Under the pieces are notes generated by a model, which was not told the DNA's origin, searched no databases, and saw only the letters and a program-made list of their open reading frames with translations. DNA of 64,000 bases from Saprospiraceae bacterium (GTDB lineage Bacteria > Bacteroidota > Bacteroidia > Chitinophagales > Saprospiraceae): contig JAHBTU010000001.1 of assembly GCA_019638455.1 (NCBI GenBank), positions 821,501-885,500 of the forward strand. Reading direction: 5' to 3'. Below are positions 53,382 to 61,823 of this stretch, piece after piece. Within the stretch, counting starts at the first letter, position 1. The number at the start of each line of letters is the position of its first letter. Both the position numbers and the translations under genes were made by a program.

Positions 53382-54545
53382 ATGCTCGGATTTGTTTTGT
53401 CATCTATCGTCAAGCACTTGAAAATCGCTCTCAACACCCGATTCCTCCTGCCCGGCCAACTCGAAGGCTTCGGCTGGTACACACACGAAATCGCGCGGCG
53501 AATGGCAGCGCAACATCCTGGAGACGAGTTCATTTTTTTGTTCGACCAGCCTTTCGACGCGCAGTTTGTCTATGGAAAAAATATCACACCCATCGTGCTG
53601 CCGCCCCGTGCCCGATTTGCCCCGCAATTCTATTTTTGGTTCGAATGGGCGGTCCCAAAAGTTTTGAAAGAAATCGGTGCCGATGTGTTTTTCTCCCCCG
53701 ACGCGATGTGCAGCCTTTCGACCAAAACGCCGACTGTGATGACTTGCCACGACCTTGTGCCGCTGCACTACCCCAAACAAATTCCCCTGATTCACCGCCA
53801 CTACCTCTTGCATTTTTTGCCGAAACACCTGCGCCGCGCCGACCGGATTTTGACCGTTTCAGACTATGTTCGCCAAGATATTTTTCAAACTTGCGGCATC
53901 CCGTTGGAAAAAATCACGACGGTACACAACGGCTGCCGCGAGGGTTTTTACCCCCTTCAAGTTCATGAAAAACAACAAATTAGGGATGAATACGCCGACG
54001 GACAAGCCTTCTTTTTTTACGCCGGAGCCATCCATCCGCGCAAAAACATTCCCCGCCTGATTCGCGCCTTCGATTTATTTAAAAACAAAACCGCCGCGCC
54101 GGTGAAACTCCTGCTTGCAGGGCGCTTCGCGTGGGAAACCGGCGAGGTGAAAACAGCTTTCGAGCAGGCAAACAGCCGCGCCGATATTCGTTTTCTCGGC
54201 CACCTTGAAAATGAAAAACTGCTGAAACTCATGGCCTCGGCGCTGGCTTTGACCTACGTTTCCATCAGCGAGGGGTTCGGCCTGCCGGTGCTCGAAGCGA
54301 TGAACACGGACACGCCGGTTTTGGCCGCCAACACGACTTCACTGCCCGAAGTGGCCGGCGACGCGGCTTTGCTCGTTGACCCTTTTTCCGAAATTGCCAT
54401 CGCCGATGGTCTGGAAAAACTTTGGCGCGACGGTGCCTTTGCTCAAAATTTGGTGGAAAAAGGACGGGCACAGCGCCAAAAATTCAGTTGGGATGTGGCG
54501 GCGCAACAGGTTTATCAAATTCTAAAAGAAACGGCTGCAAAATGA
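53382..54545 (+). CDS. glycosyltransferase family 1/4
   Basis: 387 residues from the ATG just after a -7 box (a TTG at 53418 directly before KIALNTRFLLPG is an alternative). GT-B fold: N-terminal LNTRFLLPGQLEGFGWYTHE, middle RILTVSDYVRQDIFQTCGI and YAGAIHPRKNIPRLIRAFDL, and the donor-binding ISEGFGLPVLEAMNTDTPVL with ANTTSLPEVAGDAALLVDP. Transfers a nucleotide sugar in surface-polymer synthesis. Its stop overlaps the next start (ATGA). Confidence 0.88.
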   Translation: MLGFVLSSIVKHLKIALNTRFLLPGQLEGFGWYTHEIARRMAAQHPGDEFIFLFDQPFDAQFVYGKNITPIVLPPRARFAPQFYFWFEWAVPKVLKEIGADVFFSPDAMCSLSTKTPTVMTCHDLVPLHYPKQIPLIHRHYLLHFLPKHLRRADRILTVSDYVRQDIFQTCGIPLEKITTVHNGCREGFYPLQVHEKQQIRDEYADGQAFFFYAGAIHPRKNIPRLIRAFDLFKNKTAAPVKLLLAGRFAWETGEVKTAFEQANSRADIRFLGHLENEKLLKLMASALALTYVSISEGFGLPVLEAMNTDTPVLAANTTSLPEVAGDAALLVDPFSEIAIADGLEKLWRDGAFAQNLVEKGRAQRQKFSWDVAAQQVYQILKETAAK

Positions 54546-55732
54546 AGGTACTCCACTTGTTCGACATCTATTTGCCGTCCACGCTCAGTTGGGTGGCGCA
54601 ACTGCTCGATTCGCTGCAAGAGGTCGAAGTGGAAATTGGCTCGCCGTGGATGGTTCGCAACCAATTTTTCAACCCAAAATTCAAGCACCACATCTTCCCG
54701 CCGCAGCGTTGGTTTCTTCCAACACCCGCCACCGAATTCGATTTTCCTTTTTGGCAAAAACTCTTCACCGCCTCACAGCGCCACTTGCCGACGTATCCTT
54801 TTTTTCTCGAAAAAAAACTTGGAAACGCTCCGCCCGACCTCCTGCACGCACATTTCGGCCCAACGGGATGCCTCTATTTGCCGTTGGCAAAAAAATTGAA
54901 CCGCCCGCTCGTAGTCACCTTTTACGGCTTTGATTATTCCAAACTTCCCAACTTGCGACCTGTTTTTCGGGAAAAATATCGGCAACTTTTTGCGGAGGCA
55001 GCCAAAGTCGTGGCGGCAAGCGAGGTAGGTTGCGAAAAACTGAAAAGCATGGGTTGCCCGGCGGAAAAACTCGCCCTCGTGCCACCAAGTCCCCGCATCG
55101 AGGCGTTTCCTTTTTTTGAAAGGAAAAAAATGGCGGGTCAACTTCGCCTCGTGCAAGTCTCCACTTTTACCCCCAAAAAAGGCCACCTGACCACCCTCGA
55201 AGCCTTCCATCTCGCTTTGAAGGATTGCCCCCATCTGCATTTGACTTTGGCAGGCGAACAACAAGATAAAGCATTGGTCAGCAGGTTGCGCGACTACATT
55301 GCAACACATCGTTTGGAAGGCAACATTACTTGGCTCGACTTCATCAGCCACCACGACATGGCTGGCTTTCTCCGGCAATTCGATGCCTTCATCCACCCCA
55401 GTTGCCATGCGCCCGACGGCGACCACGAGGCCACGCCCGTCGTGTTGCTGGAAGCGCAGGCCACCGGGCTGCCGGTGTTGGCGACCGACCATTTTGACCT
55501 GCCCAACGAGGTGCTGCACGAGCGCACCGGCCTGCTCGCTCCCGAAGGCGACGCGCAGGTTTTAGCCGCTCACATCCGCCGCTTCTATTTCATGGAAAAT
55601 GCGGAATATCAGCAGTTTAGCCAAAATGCCCGCCACCACGTCGAGCAAAATTTCGACGTAAAAAACAGCGCCCAAAAACTCCGCGCTCTCTACGAAGCCC
55701 TCACTCCTCGCTCCTCACATCTCACACTTTGA
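54542..55732 (+). CDS. glycosyltransferase family 4
   Basis: 396 residues. N-terminal LLHAHFGPTGCLYLPLAKKL and LVVTFYGFDYSKLPNL, acceptor side; C-terminal LRLVQVSTFTPKKGHLTTLE, HPSCHAPDGDHEATPVVLLE and LPVLATDHFDLPNEVLHERT, the nucleotide-sugar domain. Overlaps the previous gene by ATGA and the next by TTGA, so the three are translationally coupled. Confidence 0.88.
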   Translation: MKVLHLFDIYLPSTLSWVAQLLDSLQEVEVEIGSPWMVRNQFFNPKFKHHIFPPQRWFLPTPATEFDFPFWQKLFTASQRHLPTYPFFLEKKLGNAPPDLLHAHFGPTGCLYLPLAKKLNRPLVVTFYGFDYSKLPNLRPVFREKYRQLFAEAAKVVAASEVGCEKLKSMGCPAEKLALVPPSPRIEAFPFFERKKMAGQLRLVQVSTFTPKKGHLTTLEAFHLALKDCPHLHLTLAGEQQDKALVSRLRDYIATHRLEGNITWLDFISHHDMAGFLRQFDAFIHPSCHAPDGDHEATPVVLLEAQATGLPVLATDHFDLPNEVLHERTGLLAPEGDAQVLAAHIRRFYFMENAEYQQFSQNARHHVEQNFDVKNSAQKLRALYEALTPRSSHLTL

Positions 55733-57213
55733 AACTACTTATCGTCACGGCTTGGTATCACCCTTTCATCCACCCGCGCGCGCATCGCTGGACGGCGCTG
55801 GCGGAGCATTGGGCGGCGACGGGGCATGAGGTTCATGTGGTCACGGCCCGGCACCGCGATTGCCCCGACGAGGCGGTGGTGAGCGGTGTGCGCGTCCAAC
55901 GTGCGGGTTTCGATTCTTTGAAGGAAGTGGTGTATTATTATTTTGGAAGCAAAAACGCGCGAGGCAGGGTGGGTGTGTTGCCAAAAAAGCCGGGTGTGTT
56001 CACCCGGCTGGCGACTTGGCTTTACAACGCCGTTTGGAAAAAAATCTATTTCCCCGACGATGCCTGCCTGTGGTATTTCCCGGCGAAAAAGAAGGCGAGA
56101 CAATTGCTCGAACAAGAAAAATTCGACGCGCTGATTACGGTGTCGCTGCCGTTCACGGGGCATCTCATCGGGTTGCGTTTACGAAACTTTGAAAGTTTCG
56201 TAAACGGACAAACAGTATGGTTAGCCGACATCGGCGACCCTTTCAGTATTCAGGCCAAACCGTTGAACAACAATTTCTTGTATGGAAAAACAAGCCGTCG
56301 CCTTGAGCAAAAAGTCCTCGAAAATGCCGATGCCGCGACCGTGACGACTGAATTTGCTCTGAAAAAATATCGTGAGCAATTTGGAGAAAAAGCCGTAGCG
56401 AAAACGCACGTCATTCCTCCACTGTTACACCCCGCACCCAACCCTCAAACCCTCAAACCCTCAAACCCCCAAACCCTCAAACCCCCAAACCCTCAAACCC
56501 TCAAACCCTCAAACCCTCAAACCCTCAAACCCCCAAACCCTCAAACCCTCAAACCCTCAAACCCTCAAACCCTCAAACCCTCAAACCTTCAAACCCTCAA
56601 ACCCTCAAACCCTCAAACCCTCAAACCCTCAAACCCTCAAACCCTCAAACTCGCCTACTTCGGCGCTCTCTACGCCTCCGTTCGCACTCCCGACGTTTTG
56701 TTGGATTTGCTGGAAAAAATGTTCGCCTTGCGACCAGATTTGAAAGGCAAAATCGAAGTCCATTTTTACGGAGAAATTTTCCCCGAATTTTTTAAAAAAC
56801 TTGCCGCGCAACCAGCCATTCGCCTGCACGGCCTGCGTCCTCGCGAGGAAGTGCAGGCGGCCATGCGCGACATGGATATTTTGCTGAACATCGGCAACAC
56901 GACCGATTTTCAATTGCCAAGCAAGGCGGTCGAGTACTTGGCGGCAGGCAGGCCGATTCTAAATTTGTCCTACACCGACGACGACCCTTTCGCCGCGTTT
57001 TTCGGAGGCAACGATTTGGTTTTCAGTTTAAAAATAAAAAACGGAAGGGTGGGAGAGGAGGAAGTTCGGCGCTGGCTGGTGTGGCTGGAAGGTGAGAAAG
57101 AAATGCCGAGCGAAGCCGATTTGGAGCGGGCGATTGCGCCGTACAGGGTGGAAGCGATTGCGAGGCGCTATCTCGATTTGCTGGCGGGGGAAAGCGCCTC
57201 CCGAATGATTTGA
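55729..57213 (+). CDS. glycosyltransferase with a 26-unit 8-bp tandem array inside the frame
   Basis: 494 residues from a TTG overlapping the previous stop (TTGA). The N-terminal Rossmann domain (LLIVTAWYHPFIHPRAHRWT, ALAEHWAATGHEVHVVTARH) and C-terminal domain (LAYFGALYASVRTPDVLLDL, IRLHGLRPREEVQAAMRDMD, LPSKAVEYLAAGRPILNLSY) are both normal. Between them, about residues 238-307 read NPQTLKPS/NPQTLKPP again and again, coded by TCAAACCC units. Eight-base units do not keep frame, so gain or loss of one unit would truncate the enzyme; the present number keeps it open. Its end overlaps the convergent gene by 46 bases. Confidence 0.85.
   Translation: MKLLIVTAWYHPFIHPRAHRWTALAEHWAATGHEVHVVTARHRDCPDEAVVSGVRVQRAGFDSLKEVVYYYFGSKNARGRVGVLPKKPGVFTRLATWLYNAVWKKIYFPDDACLWYFPAKKKARQLLEQEKFDALITVSLPFTGHLIGLRLRNFESFVNGQTVWLADIGDPFSIQAKPLNNNFLYGKTSRRLEQKVLENADAATVTTEFALKKYREQFGEKAVAKTHVIPPLLHPAPNPQTLKPSNPQTLKPPNPQTLKPSNPQTLKPPNPQTLKPSNPQTLKPSNLQTLKPSNPQTLKPSNPQTLKLAYFGALYASVRTPDVLLDLLEKMFALRPDLKGKIEVHFYGEIFPEFFKKLAAQPAIRLHGLRPREEVQAAMRDMDILLNIGNTTDFQLPSKAVEYLAAGRPILNLSYTDDDPFAAFFGGNDLVFSLKIKNGRVGEEEVRRWLVWLEGEKEMPSEADLERAIAPYRVEAIARRYLDLLAGESASRMI
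56441..56650 (+). repeat. 8-bp tandem array ACCCTCAA x26 inside the glycosyltransferase
   Basis: 26 complete units of ACCCTCAA (a few ACCCCCAA, one ACCTTCAA) plus two bases, at the linker between the two GT-B domains. Same unit, opposite strand, as the 48.6 kb array. Confidence 0.93.
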
Positions 57214-58313
57214 AGATACTGCGGCAGCACGACGCGGTTGCTGAATTCGGTCTCCGCTTTCTGGCGGCTGTGCAGCCCCATGGCCAATTGCTGGTCGGGC
57301 GAGAGCGATAAGTAGCGCAGCATGGCTTGGGCGAGGGCTTCGGCATTTTCAGAAGGGATGATGAAGCCGTTGCGCCCTTCGTCCACCGTTTCGCGGCAGC
57401 CCACGCTGTCTGTGGTGATGACGGGCTTGCCCATCGCCATGCCTTCGAGCAGGGCACGCGGCATTCCTTCGCGGTAGGAGGGCAGCACCACGACGCTGGC
57501 GCTGGCGATGAACGGGCGCACGTCGTCGCTTTTTCCCAGGTACTCCACGCGCTGGTTTTCGACCCAATGCGCCAGTTCCCCTTGCTCGATGGAAGCGGGG
57601 TTTCCGCTGTCCACGCTGCCGAGGATTTGGAAGCGGGATTGGTGGGCTGCCTCTTTCACTTGCTTGGCCGCTTGTACAAATTCGCGGACACCTTTGTCGC
57701 TCAATAGCCGCCCGATGAACAAGAAGACTGGTTCCGTCACGGCGTTTTTTTCAGGATAAAAATATGTGGTGTCAATGCCTGTTCCTTTGACGACCAACGT
57801 TTTGTCGGCAGGCACGGCGTGGTGAGAGAGAAATTCGGAGCGGTCGTCGCGATTGAGGAAAACGACTTTTTTGACAAAACGAAACGCGAGGCGATAGAGG
57901 GTGAAAATGATTTTTCTGAAAAAAGGCGAGGCGGTGGCTGCGTAACCCAGTCCTTCCACCGTCGCAATGGCGGGCGTGTCGGTCAATCGGGCGGCCAAAG
58001 CGCCGAATATGTTGGGCTTAATTGTATAAAAAATGGTGAGGTCGGGGCGTTCATGGCGCAGTCGTTGTGCAAGTTCGGCAAGGGTTTTCAGGTTGCTCAG
58101 AGGCGATAGGCTTTTTCGGGACAACGTATTGAGCGGTACAAACCGGACACCGTCTAAGGCTGATACTTTTTTTGAATAGCCATCATCGGGTGCGATGCAG
58201 ACAACTTGAAATCCTTCGCGCACCAATAACTCAATAAGTGAACGCCGAAAATTCCAGAGGTTCCAAGCCGTATTGGCGACAAGGGCGATGGTGGGTGGTG
58301 ACTTTTTGGTCAT
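57168..58313 (-). CDS. glycosyltransferase family 4
   Basis: 381 residues. N-terminal TIALVANTAWNLWNFRRSLI, DLTIFYTIKPNIFGALAARL and ATVEGLGYAATASPFFRKII resemble the WbpH/WecA-associated GT4 group; C-terminal VFLFIGRLLSDKGVREFVQA, VVVLPSYREGMPRALLEGMA and GRNGFIIPSENAEALAQAML bind the donor. The ATG at 58313 (MTKKSPP) follows a hairpin with a T run. Its 3' end lies inside the end of the convergent glycosyltransferase. Confidence 0.88.
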   Translation of the reverse strand: MTKKSPPTIALVANTAWNLWNFRRSLIELLVREGFQVVCIAPDDGYSKKVSALDGVRFVPLNTLSRKSLSPLSNLKTLAELAQRLRHERPDLTIFYTIKPNIFGALAARLTDTPAIATVEGLGYAATASPFFRKIIFTLYRLAFRFVKKVVFLNRDDRSEFLSHHAVPADKTLVVKGTGIDTTYFYPEKNAVTEPVFLFIGRLLSDKGVREFVQAAKQVKEAAHQSRFQILGSVDSGNPASIEQGELAHWVENQRVEYLGKSDDVRPFIASASVVVLPSYREGMPRALLEGMAMGKPVITTDSVGCRETVDEGRNGFIIPSENAEALAQAMLRYLSLSPDQQLAMGLHSRQKAETEFSNRVVLPQYLQIIREALSPASKSR

Positions 58314-58360
58314 AAAAAAAAATCGCTCCGAACCGACCCTGTGAAGGGCCAATTCGGAGC
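58314..58360 (-). terminator. hairpin plus T run between DUF433 and the glycosyltransferase
   Basis: On the minus strand GCTCCGAA...TTCGGAGC form an 8-base perfect stem with an inner CCCT/AGGG stem, followed by GA and nine Ts that run right up to the glycosyltransferase ATG. A rho-independent terminator for the DUF433 gene, or an attenuator before the glycosyltransferase. Confidence 0.7.
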
Positions 58361-58398
58361 ATATTTTTTCAATGGAAACAAATGACGAATCGCTTAGG

Positions 58399-58668
58399 TT
58401 AAGCGCGGCCGCCTACCACATCGGGGCGATTGAGCGGGCCTGTCACAAGTGATTTGATTTGGTCAACGGTGTAATGCTGCTTCACAAGGTCGTGTACTTC
58501 TATGGCTTGGTCGCGTGTGATAGAAGGAAATTCTTCTAGGAACTCGCTGACACTAACACCAATTCGCATGAAATCGTAGAAGGTTTCGATTCGAATGCGC
58601 GTACCGCTGAATACGGGGGCTCCATCCTGAATTTCGGGGTGGACTGAGATTGCGGTGAAGTTTCTCAT
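58399..58668 (-). CDS. DUF433 antitoxin-like protein
   Basis: 89 residues. PEIQDGAPVFSGTRIRIETF is the DUF433 signature, with VSVSEFLEEFPSITRDQAIE following; the C-terminal extension is longer than usual. No toxin gene is adjacent on either side. It is intact, unlike the DUF433 gene at 14.7 kb. The 240 bases upstream of it show no gene. Confidence 0.75.
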   Translation of the reverse strand: MRNFTAISVHPEIQDGAPVFSGTRIRIETFYDFMRIGVSVSEFLEEFPSITRDQAIEVHDLVKQHYTVDQIKSLVTGPLNRPDVVGGRA

Positions 58669-58908
58669 CCGGACTGCCGTTTGTGTGTAAGTGAACTAAA
58701 AAAACCAAATCAGGCCGGGACTTTTACAAATTCAACGGAGTAAAGAAAAAGCGGATTAAAGTGTTAATAGCAACGGACGAGGCAACAAAATATTCGTTGG
58801 TTTGCCCGTAAAACAATTACAGGGGCTAATGTATGCAAGTTTTTGATTGCCAAAAATTTTGCAAGGAATTTTTTTTTAAATTGTGTTAACAGACGTTTGG
58901 CAGGTGTT

Positions 58909-59994
58909 TCACAGATAGGTATCGCCAAACTTTTCCTTGACCATAGCGGTTACTTGTTTGATTTCTTGCTCTTTGGATTTTGGGTACACAAGCAGCACAT
59001 CGCCCTCATCCACGACGATGTAATCGCGCAAATCTTTCAACACCACAAGTTTTCCTTTGGGGGTGCGCACCAAGCAATCCGCGATATCCATTGCCAAGAT
59101 GTGGTCGCCTTGCAGCACGTTGCCGTGTTCATCCTTTGGGCACTCAGCGTATAGGCTTGCCCAAGTGCCGAGGTCTGACCAACCAAACTCTGCTGGCACG
59201 GTGAAGACGTTTTTCGCTTTTTCCATGATAGCGAAATCCACGGAGATGTTTGGTGTGGTCGGGTAGTTTTTGTCAATAAAATCCTGTTCGTGCGGGGTGT
59301 TCCAAAGGCCGTCGCCTTTTTGCAAAATGCTGAAAATGTCAGGCGACAGGTTTTCAAAAGCGTAGAGGATGGAGCGCACGTTCCAGACGAAGATGCCCGC
59401 GTTCCAGAGATACTCGCCGGAAGCCACGAATTGTTTGGCAGTCTCCAAATCTGGTTTTTCGGCAAACCTTTTCACCTTAAAAATGCTGGGAGCCGTTTCG
59501 TTTTCCATCTGAATGTAACCATAACCCGTATCGGGGCGGGAAGGCTGAATGCCGAGCGTGACCAATGCGTCGTTTGTGGCGGCAAAGTCAAGTGCAAGGC
59601 TTATCTTTTCAAGGAAGGCGTTTTCTTTCAGCACGATGTGGTCGGACGGTGCGATGACGAAATTGGCCTCTGGGTCGAGCGCAGCGAGTTTAAACGCAGT
59701 ATAGGCCACGCAGGGGGCGGTGTTGTTGCGGCTCGGCTCGCACAAAATCTGGTTGTCCGTCAGTTCCGGTATCTGCTCTTGGATGAGGCTTTTGTATTTG
59801 GCGTTGGTGACAATGAAAATGTTGGAAGCAGGGCATATTGGCAGGAAACGCTCAAAGGTGAGGCGCAGCAGGCTCTTGCCCACGCCGAGCATATCGAGGA
59901 ATTGTTTGGGACGCGCCTCGCGGCTGCCCGGCCAAAAGCGGCTGCCAACGCCGCCGGCCATGATGGCAACGTAGGTGTGTTTTGCGTTTTTCAT
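58909..59994 (-). CDS. manC: mannose-1-phosphate guanylyltransferase
   Basis: 361 residues. The nucleotidyltransferase loop is AIMAGGVGSRFWPGSREARP with LDMLG; NFVIAPSDHIVLKENAFLEK and TLGIQPSRPDTGYGYIQME follow, and FTVPAEFGWSDLGTWASLY is the sugar-binding block. It makes GDP-mannose, the precursor used by gmd and fcl nearby. No C-terminal phosphomannose isomerase domain. Confidence 0.93.
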   Translation of the reverse strand: MKNAKHTYVAIMAGGVGSRFWPGSREARPKQFLDMLGVGKSLLRLTFERFLPICPASNIFIVTNAKYKSLIQEQIPELTDNQILCEPSRNNTAPCVAYTAFKLAALDPEANFVIAPSDHIVLKENAFLEKISLALDFAATNDALVTLGIQPSRPDTGYGYIQMENETAPSIFKVKRFAEKPDLETAKQFVASGEYLWNAGIFVWNVRSILYAFENLSPDIFSILQKGDGLWNTPHEQDFIDKNYPTTPNISVDFAIMEKAKNVFTVPAEFGWSDLGTWASLYAECPKDEHGNVLQGDHILAMDIADCLVRTPKGKLVVLKDLRDYIVVDEGDVLLVYPKSKEQEIKQVTAMVKEKFGDTYL

Positions 59995-60012
59995 ATATTC
60001 AGACAGGAAAGA

Positions 60013-60768
60013 TTAAGGCTTGGAGAGTGCTTCAAAATTGAGCAAATCCATATAGTCCCATTCGCGGTAGGCCATCATGTAAATACCTTCTTGTGTGCCT
60101 ACGTCTATCAACTCCTCATCAAAACGAAGGCTTGAAAAAACAGGGGTAAGTTGCAAGTGGTCGTATTCAGGGAAAAGTTGGCGAAAGCGAGGGATAACCT
60201 CGTTTTTGAAAGTAGATATTTGTTCCTTCTTGGGGCTGCTTTTGGTTTCAATCAGAAAAACGCGGGAGGCCGATGCAGCGATGACATCAAATTCGCCTCG
60301 AAGATTTTGAGCCTTGTCTTTTTTCCGAACATTGACAGCCAAATAAGTTACCTCTTCCTTGAAGTATTGTTCCATCACTGGGCGAACGGCTGGAGCGATG
60401 ATGTCTTCCACCAAGGTGCCCATTTTGTTGGCTAATTCACCCCATTGTTTCTTCATTTCCCGGAACTCTTGGCGTGATTCTTCCTTGTAACTTTTCATCT
60501 CATCTTTGAAGTCTTTCATCTCATCTTTGAAGTCTTTCATCTCATCTTTGAAGTCTTTCATCTCATCTTTGAAGTCTTTCATCTCATCTTTGAAGTCTTT
60601 CATCTCATCTTTGAACTCTTTCATCTCATCTTTGAACTCTTTCATCTCTTTGGACAACTGCTCCAGCGTGCGTTCGAGCCTGAGCTGGCTGCGGTTGGTG
60701 GTGATGATATATTCGGCCAAAGCGGCCTCCACCGTCGTGAATCTTTCTTCTATTTCCGGGCTTGTCAT
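60013..60768 (-). CDS. coiled-coil protein with PD-(D/E)XK nuclease-like domain (DUF3782 type)
   Basis: 251 residues from the ATG at 60768. Residues about 35-100 are a coiled coil built from seven copies of EMKDFKD or EMKEFKD. The C-terminal part has GEFDVIAASASRVFLIETKS, matching the D-xn-(E/Q)xK core of PD-(D/E)XK nuclease-like proteins of the DUF3782 group. Catalysis is unproven. It sits within the sugar-nucleotide genes with its own -7 box. Confidence 0.75.
   Translation of the reverse strand: MTSPEIEERFTTVEAALAEYIITTNRSQLRLERTLEQLSKEMKEFKDEMKEFKDEMKDFKDEMKDFKDEMKDFKDEMKDFKDEMKDFKDEMKSYKEESRQEFREMKKQWGELANKMGTLVEDIIAPAVRPVMEQYFKEEVTYLAVNVRKKDKAQNLRGEFDVIAASASRVFLIETKSSPKKEQISTFKNEVIPRFRQLFPEYDHLQLTPVFSSLRFDEELIDVGTQEGIYMMAYREWDYMDLLNFEALSKP
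60496..60642. repeat. 21-bp in-frame tandem repeat x7
   Basis: Seven units of CATCTCATCTTTGAAGTCTT(T), almost identical at the DNA level, coding a heptad repeat. Because 21 is a multiple of three, unit gain or loss changes coiled-coil length by exactly one heptad without breaking the frame. Confidence 0.9.
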
Positions 60769-60789
60769 GGGCAAGAGAATTTTATGACA

Positions 60790-60797
60790 CAAAAATA
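60790..60797 (-). promoter_or_regulatory. putative -7 box for the DUF3782-type gene
   Basis: Minus-strand TATTTTTG fits TAnnTTTG, 21 bases before the ATG at 60768. Confidence 0.45.
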
Positions 60798-60822
60798 CAT
60801 TTTATTCTGGGATTTGGTTCCT

Positions 60823-61749
60823 TCACAATTGTCCTTTCACGCTGTCGTACACTGCGCTTATGCCCTGTTTTAGTCCAATTTTCGCTTTCCAGCCAAGTGT
60901 GTTCAATTTACTGACATCCAACAGTTTGCGCGGCGCGCCGTCGGGCTTCGAGGTGTCGCAGCGTATTTCGCCTTCGTAGCCCACGATGCGCTGCACCAAC
61001 TGTGCCAGTTCCAAAATAGCGATATCCTCTCCCGTTCCGACATTGATGAACCCCGGCTCATCGAAGTGTTGCATTAGGAAATAGCAAGCGTCGGCGAGGT
61101 CGTCCACATGAAGCAATTCGCGGCGCTGGTTGCCAGTGCCCCATATTGTCACATAGGGGTCTTTGTTGACTTTGGCGGTATGGAACCTTCGAATCAGCCC
61201 TGGGAGGACATGGCTGTTTTCGGGATGGAAATTGTCGTTCGGGCCATACAGGTTGGTGGGCGTGAGCGAAATAAAATTGCAACCGTATTGTGCTCTGTAA
61301 GTGTCGCAAAGTTTGATGCCAGCGATTTTGGCGATGGCATAAGGCTCGTGGGTTGGCTCTAAAAGACCGGTCAGGAGGTATTCTTCTTTCATCGGTTGGG
61401 GAGCCAATTTGGGATAAATCGTGGAAGAACCGAGCCTCAAGAGTTTTTTCACGCCAAACTGGCGAGCCGCCTCGACGACGTTGGCCTCAATCATCAAGTT
61501 GTCATACAAAAATTCAGCGCGGAAAGTATTGTTGGCGAGGATGCCACCCACTTTGGCGGCAGCGAGGAAGACGTAGTCGGGTTTTTCTTTTCTGAAAAAT
61601 TCGTTGGTCTCCAACTGGTTGCGCAAGTCAAGTTGGCGCGAATCGGCAAGCGCGAAATGCTCGAAACCCTCTCGTTGCAGTTTTCTCAAAATCGCCGAAC
61701 CGACCATTCCCTTGTGTCCGGCGATATAAATTTTGTCGTTTCGATTCAT
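60823..61749 (-). CDS. fcl: GDP-L-fucose synthase
   Basis: 308 residues of the SDR family: [20 protein letters not shown] at the start binds NADP, and [20 protein letters not shown] with [20 protein letters not shown] carries the Ser-Tyr-Lys catalytic residues. It converts GDP-4-keto-6-deoxymannose to GDP-L-fucose, the step after Gmd, whose gene lies just upstream on the same strand. Confidence 0.96.
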   Translation of the reverse strand: MNRNDKIYIAGHKGMVGSAILRKLQREGFEHFALADSRQLDLRNQLETNEFFRKEKPDYVFLAAAKVGGILANNTFRAEFLYDNLMIEANVVEAARQFGVKKLLRLGSSTIYPKLAPQPMKEEYLLTGLLEPTHEPYAIAKIAGIKLCDTYRAQYGCNFISLTPTNLYGPNDNFHPENSHVLPGLIRRFHTAKVNKDPYVTIWGTGNQRRELLHVDDLADACYFLMQHFDEPGFINVGTGEDIAILELAQLVQRIVGYEGEIRCDTSKPDGAPRKLLDVSKLNTLGWKAKIGLKQGISAVYDSVKGQL

Positions 61750-61767
61750 GGTATGTTTCTCTCAAGG

Positions 61768-61807
61768 ACGCGAAGTCGCAAAGGTAACTTACTCTGCGAC
61801 TTCGCGT
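61768..61807. repeat. 13-bp perfect inverted repeat between gmd and fcl
   Basis: ACGCGAAGTCGCA and TGCGACTTCGCGT are exact complements around a 14-base loop in the 74-base gap between gmd and fcl. No T run. Possibly an mRNA processing or stability element, or a REP-like repeat. Confidence 0.7.
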
Positions 61808-61823
61808 CTCTGCGAGCCATGCT

